From Nageia nagi (Eukaryota; Pinophyta), in assembly GCA_050084985.1 (NCBI GenBank), contig JBITNC010000001.1, positions 67,518,001-67,582,000 of the forward strand: a DNA stretch of 64,000 bases, read 5' to 3'. The notes under the pieces are model-generated. The model ran no database searches. It saw only the letters and a program-made list of their open reading frames with translations, and was not told the DNA's origin. Below, in pieces: positions 59,151-64,000 of the stretch (positions are counted from its first letter, which is position 1; every line of letters starts with the position of its first letter). Position numbers and translations under genes: made by a program.

Positions 59151-60639
59151 GCAATATATGTATCAACTCAGTAAGGGAAGAAAATTTGAGAGACAAAGAA
59201 GATGCACAACAAACAAAAAAATAAGTTGCTTAATTAAACTCTGGATATATGGTATCTTTTACTTCAGAATGGAAACATCAAAGTAGGAATCACACACAGG
59301 CTTGTGTTTGAACTCAAAAATATTTTTTCAACAAAAAAGCAACCAAAATATGTAATGCAAGGGTTGATGATATGATGAAAACATTCTACCCAGTTTTCAT
59401 TCCCTGATTTTGAAACTCTTGCATACAACCATTATTTCCACCCAACTTTGCAGCACACCTCCACACCACCTCTCTTTTACATCAATCCTGTGATATTCTG
59501 TTTTAGCCCTTAGTTCCATGTGTCTACCTATTACTTATGCAGTGCAAAGGAAAAACAGATAAATACAATCTGTTCACCTAAGTAAAATTTATTTTTCCCA
59601 TATACTTCAAGCCAAGCCAATTTGTTTCATGTCAAATCATTATAAATAGTTGTATCAGAACTACTTAAATTATGCATATTCAACTCCTGTCATAGGAAGT
59701 TATGTCCGATTTTGCATCTTAATAATATTGGGGAAAATAGCATTTGTTGATTAGGTAGCTATCAACAAACACTGCACAATATTACTTTAAATGGATTAGA
59801 ACTTAGGGAGACTGAAAGATCTCCGTCATCAAAAGTTCAAGATTATACAAATGAAAATAAAGAGGGTCGTTGATTACCTACGATTGAACACTATGGTTTA
59901 AGATTCTCCGTGACCATTTTACTTTGCAACAGAAGAGGCTCCTTAATCATCAATGTGGGAAAACCACTGTCAAGACTGATGAAGAAATAGAAGCATCAAT
60001 CTTAGGTATTGTATCATTTAAGGGGTAAATGAAGGTGCCAAGGCTCCTGCATCACTACTTTCATTGACACAAAAGAATAAAACTACGAGGATGTAAGGTG
60101 TAAAGAGAACAGTCCAGTGAAAGATGACTACAATTCTTCAAATGCTGCGACTTTTTAAAACAGAAAAATAATATAACACTCTTACAGTTTTACTTGTCTT
60201 CCACAATACACGATTACCTATCCATCCATATGATCTTAAACAAAGTTAATAAATAATTTTAACAAATTTGCATTCATGCATCTTTGTATTCTTATCACTT
60301 TAGAGTCAATCATTGTTCATATAAGTTTTCTGCTTGATTATCCTCCGATTTTTGTTGCTTCTGCTGTGGTGATGTTTATTCTTAGGAACATGTGAGTGTC
60401 CGTATTTACACTTTTTGTCCTACTTGTGAATTTTATAATTGAAAACACGTTGAAATACACTCTTTTTGTCTTAAATGTTGGTGATCATTATGGTAACAGT
60501 ATCAAATAGGAATCTCCACTGGCAAGATGCTTTTGCACATGGCTCAAACTGACTCTTTTTGCTACTGTTCTTCATTTTTAACTAACTCATCGAAATCATT
60601 AAAGCCAATAACTGTAGTCTTTGGTATGATCTGCTAAAA
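59151..60639 (-). other. Probable intron of the SDG40-like gene
   Basis: No exon recognised on the minus strand. The sequence has ordinary intron-like composition up to the LTR of element F. Confidence 0.5.
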
Positions 60640-60917
60640 TGTTATTCCTCACCCTTACCTTGAATATACCATTGGAATGCTTTTTCTAAGATCCTAATGT
60701 GTGTTCTGATTTCTTAATTACTGAAGGATAGAAAATATCCTTACATAGACTTACAAAAAGCAAATTAACATGTAAGGAGAGAAAGTCTCCTTAATTAAGA
60801 AAGGCAGAATGTTTCTATTTTGGCAATAGCAAATAATAAACTATAGTCATAATGACTTTATTAATGCCTAATATTTAATAGCTAATTGACCATTATCATT
60901 ATGGCATTAATCTAACA
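60640..60917 (-). repeat. 3' LTR of element F
   Basis: About 278 bp, TGTTATTCC to TCTAACA on the plus strand. The inner edge is fixed by the minus-strand purine tract ATTAAGGGAGGG at 60918-60929; the outer edge is inferred from the inverted TGTTA/TAACA ends. Its partner is outside the window. Confidence 0.65.
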
Positions 60918-60929
60918 CCCTCCCTTAAT

Positions 60930-62340
60930 ATGATCAATCTACAAATTACACCAAACTTATCCCGAAATTTTGCATATTTGTCAGGACCCAAAGACTTGGT
61001 AAAGATATCTACAGTTTGATCCTCTATTGGACAATACTGCAGCTTAATAGTTCTATTCTCTACAAGTTGTCTGATGAAATGACAATGTATTTCAATGCAT
61101 TTCGTCCACTCGTGGAAGACCAGATTCTTGGCTAGAACAAGGATATAGACTCTATTTTATGCATCTTCATGTTTGAAAGCATTCTCCTGAGCCAAACTGC
61201 CTCACATGCTCCTTTCACTACTTGATATTTTCCTTCAGTTGATGAAAGGGAAACTACATGCTGCTTCTTACTGATCCATGTGACTGCACCTGTACCAAGG
61301 CTGAAAACATAACCAGAAATGGATTTTCTGTCATCTACAGAACCTGCCCAAACTGCATTTGTATATCCAAACAGCCTGCGATATTTGCTTCTGCCATACA
61401 AAATGCCAAAATCAAGTGTTCCCTTCAAATATCTCACTTTGCTGCAGTCCAATGTTCTTTTTTAGGTGCTGCCATAAATCTTGAAATGAAGCTCACAACA
61501 TAACTCAAATCAGGTCTAGTGGCTGTAAGGTATATCAAGCTTCCCACTAGTTTCTTGTATACTGACTGACACATTAGCTGCCTTAGAACCAGTTTTGGCT
61601 GAAATTTCAGCCCTTATCCATAGGTCTAGCAGAGATGTTGCAATTTGTCATTATGAACCTATGAAGCAAACTTTTAGCATATTTTGTTTGAAAGAAAAAT
61701 ACTATTGTCTGTTTGTCAGACTTCTACACCTATGCAGTAATGTAGGAGACCAAGATCAGACATTTAAAAGCTTTACTTAAATTAGACTTAATCTGTTCTA
61801 TTGCATTTGCCTTACTACATGTAATGATAACATCCACATATATAACAAGAAGAATGATCTCATTACTTAAGTTTTTGACGTACAATTTTGGATCTGAAGA
61901 ACTCCTCTGGAAGCTTTGGTCACTCGTACACTTATCAATTTTAATGTACCATTCTTTGGGTGCTTGTTTCAAGCTATACAAAGCTTTCTTCAATCTGCAA
62001 ACAAAGTGCTCCTTTCCTGAATCCTGAAACCTGAAACCTTGTGGTTGGCACATGTAAGCTTCTTCCTCAAAATCTCCATTGAGGAAAGCACTCTTTTCGT
62101 CCATTTGATGGACCTTCCAGCCATTTTGAGCTGCCTGGCTAGAACTAATATAATGGTGCTCATCTTTGTTGTAGAAGTAAAAGTCTCCTCATAGTCAATG
62201 CCTTCTCACTGAAAGAACCCTTTTCCAACCAGTCATGCTTTATACTTGTCAAGTGTGCCATGTGTTTCTTAACTATTGGTAGAGATGTGAGATCCCGGAT
62301 TTGATTTTTCATCAAACTCTCATTTTCAGTTGACATGGCC
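60930..62340 (-). pseudogene. Reverse transcriptase-RNase H relic of element F
   Basis: On the minus strand 61730-62104 holds KSAFLNGDFEEEAYMCQPQG and LKKALYSLKQAPKEWYIKI, with the catalytic box changed to YVDV (last Asp to Val). 61132-61560 holds RPDLSYVVSFISRFM, VRYLKGTLDFGILYG, DDRKSISGYVFSLG and VSLSSTEGKY (Glu-Gly where Glu-Ala is usual). The tail to 60930 contains DIFTKSLGPDKYAKFRDKFG. Interrupted by stops and frameshifts. Confidence 0.88.
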
Positions 62341-62880
62341 TTCTCCTATTCAGGTTTCCCTTTTTTCTCTTCAAACTCTTGTGGCTCATAAACCTCCCAA
62401 ACATTGGCCATTAGAGCAAAGTTAACCATACTAGGTTGCTTGCTATTGTTCCTTGATGACCTTCCCTCAATCATTTCATCTGACTGAACATCTCCAATGG
62501 TGCAAAGCCACCACTTTGGTCTCTTCTCAAGATGTGACTCATCCAAGGCAATGCTACCACCATGAACTGGGCTAGGAATATCAATGTCATTTGAATGTTG
62601 ATTTGGGATTTCTGGATCAAGTGTGAAGCCACCTGGGAACTCATCATACTTAAAATCTTTCCTCTTTGTAGGTGGATCCATCTGAAGCTTGATTCTAGAA
62701 TCTTCTTCTACCAATTTTGCCTCAACAAAAGCCTTGAAATGCCCATCCTCTTCATCAACTACAACATCTTTGTTAAAGCTCACTTTGTTAGTTGCAAGTT
62801 GCAACATCAACCAACCTATAAGCTTTATGGCTGTCTCTATACCCAGTGAGATTCAGTTTCTTGCTCTTAGGGTCTAACTT
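62341..62880 (-). pseudogene. Integrase to reverse transcriptase linker of element F
   Basis: A 154-codon open piece (62346-62810) is acidic and low in motifs (FNKDVVVDEEDGHF, RPKWWLCTIGDV), matching the variable segment of copia pol. It retains the entry into the reverse transcriptase. Confidence 0.7.
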
Positions 62881-64000
62881 GGTTCTTTATTCCTTTGGAA
62901 TTCAAACATATGCAGTGGAACCAAAAAATGTAAGATGAATAACATTCGGTTTCCTTCCAGACCATAATATCTCAGGAGTATTCAACTTCACTGCCATTGT
63001 TGGAGATCTATTCAGAGGATTTGTAAATACTGCTTCAACCCAACATCTTTTTGGAAAAGCCTTGTTTTCCATCATACAACAAGCCATCTCTATGATAGTG
63101 TGATTCCATCTTTCAACCACTCCATTCTGTTGTGGAGTGTAGGGTGTAATAAAATGTCTTTTGATATCGTATTTAGCACAAAAGTTGTGGAATTCTTTTG
63201 AACAGAATTCTCCACCATTGTCAATCTACGAGTTGTAATAAAACAACCTGACTATTTTTATACTAATGCTTTGAACTTTTGAAATTCATTAAACACATCA
63301 AATTTCATCTTCAAAAAATACACCAACATTTTTCTACTATAATCACCAACAAAAAAAGGAAATACTTGGAACCTGTAATGGATGCCGTGTTCATTGGTCC
63401 ACAATGTCTGCATGAACCAATTGAAGGACTTTATTTGCTCTCCAAGCTTGTCTTTCAACAAATAGTGTTTTGTGTTTCTTTCCTGCATAGCAAGCTCCAC
63501 AAACACCACGTTTCAGCTATTGGATGTCAATAAGTCCATCTACCAATTTCTCACATGCCAACTGAGATAGGTAGATGCCCAAACCGCTGATGCCAAAGCA
63601 TATTAATGTTTGATGCACTTTTGGCTATGAATTCATGCACTCAAACTTGTCCAATGTCAACTAATTTGAACAGCCCATGATCCTGCACACCAAGACCAAT
63701 GGTTTTATTGGTCATTTTGTCAACTATGTACCATTTGTGATTGCTAAAGGTGATATCTAGATGGGGATAGTGCCTCATAATATAACTAACTGAGAGCTGA
63801 GAGTAGACTATGTTTCATTCCTAACACATAATACACATTTAGGAAAATCAACATTTCCCCTCCAAAATCAATTTGCACATGCACTTTGACTTCGATCTTA
63901 AAATTAGGATCCACAAGATGCATACTCTATCAACCAATCCTGCCTATTGCTGAAGCGGCTTCATGCACCTGAATCTATGTACCAAGCAAAGGAACTGAGC
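62881..64000 (-). pseudogene. Integrase and pre-integrase relic of element F
   Basis: On the minus strand 62902-63120 gives MVERWNHTIIEMACCMMENK, FPKRCWVEAVFT and SGRKPNVIHLTFFGSTAYV (C-terminal half of integrase). 63258-63509 gives the core start (FVGDYSRKMLVYFL). Further up, GVCGACYAGKKHKTLF is the pre-integrase zinc-binding block. Frame breaks between blocks. It runs off the window. Confidence 0.85.

Larger units (their letters stand above)
60640..64000 (-). mobile_element. Ty1/copia element F, partial (5' end beyond window)
   Basis: Minus strand, from high to low: pre-integrase, integrase, linker, reverse transcriptase, RNase H, purine tract, LTR. Its proteins differ clearly from A, B and G, so it is another copia lineage. 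It lies in the same orientation as, and probably within an intron of, the SDG40-like gene. Many stops and frameshifts. Confidence 0.88.

Noticed and set aside
1-64000. tRNA, rRNA or organelle DNA
   Set aside because: No cloverleaf, rRNA core or organelle gene seen. The only tRNA-like matches are the primer binding sites at 45228 and 18264 and a decayed one at 16311.

Overview
The window looks like gene-poor, AT-rich, repeat-filled nuclear DNA of a seed plant. The evidence is plant-type Ty1/copia and Ty3/gypsy LTR retrotransposons, an intron-containing plant OB-fold gene (At4g28440-like), the last exon of a SET DOMAIN GROUP 40-like gene, and decayed pentatricopeptide-repeat (PPR) sequence. The heavy nesting, AT-richness and wording of the PPR relics recall a gymnosperm, but that is only an inference. 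I saw no bacterial genes, CRISPR array, rRNA or tRNA.

Layout. 1-7120: decayed Ty1/copia element A (+), its 5' LTR cut by the window edge. 7121-7890 and 24263-25423: two halves of an unidentified coding-like relic split by Ty3/gypsy element E (-, 7891-24262, target-site duplication CTCAC). Inside E sits copia derivative D (-, 10776-18731), and inside D sits copia derivative C (-, 12564-16796, duplication ATTTT). D has lost almost exactly its gag-pol frame. C has no gag-pol and carries an expanded 3' tandem array. 28225-32856: copia element G (-, duplication TCAAG) with an inverted internal segment. 33.5 kb: a PPR relic. 33.8-41.1 kb: AT-rich DNA without recognisable genes. 41169-41723: the OB-fold gene with a 1-base frameshift. 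44745-53330: copia element B (+, duplication ACAAG), with nearly identical LTRs but a heavily broken gag-pol and a PPR relic in its leader. 53.3-56.3 kb: decayed repeat DNA with an RNase H relic. 58429-59148: SDG40-like last exon (-). 60640-64000: copia element F (-) of another lineage, apparently in the upstream intron of the SDG40-like gene.

Elements A, B, C, D and G form one superfamily. They share LTR ends, leader sequence rich in CATGCA, a variable tandem array in the 3' untranslated region, a purine tract next to the 3' LTR, and an LTR hairpin whose stem shows a compensatory change. Two in-frame stops lie at the same places in A, B and G. Together with the ORF-less copies C and D and the young but broken copy B, this suggests a family copied largely in trans by proteins supplied elsewhere. 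That model is the main candidate for follow-up.
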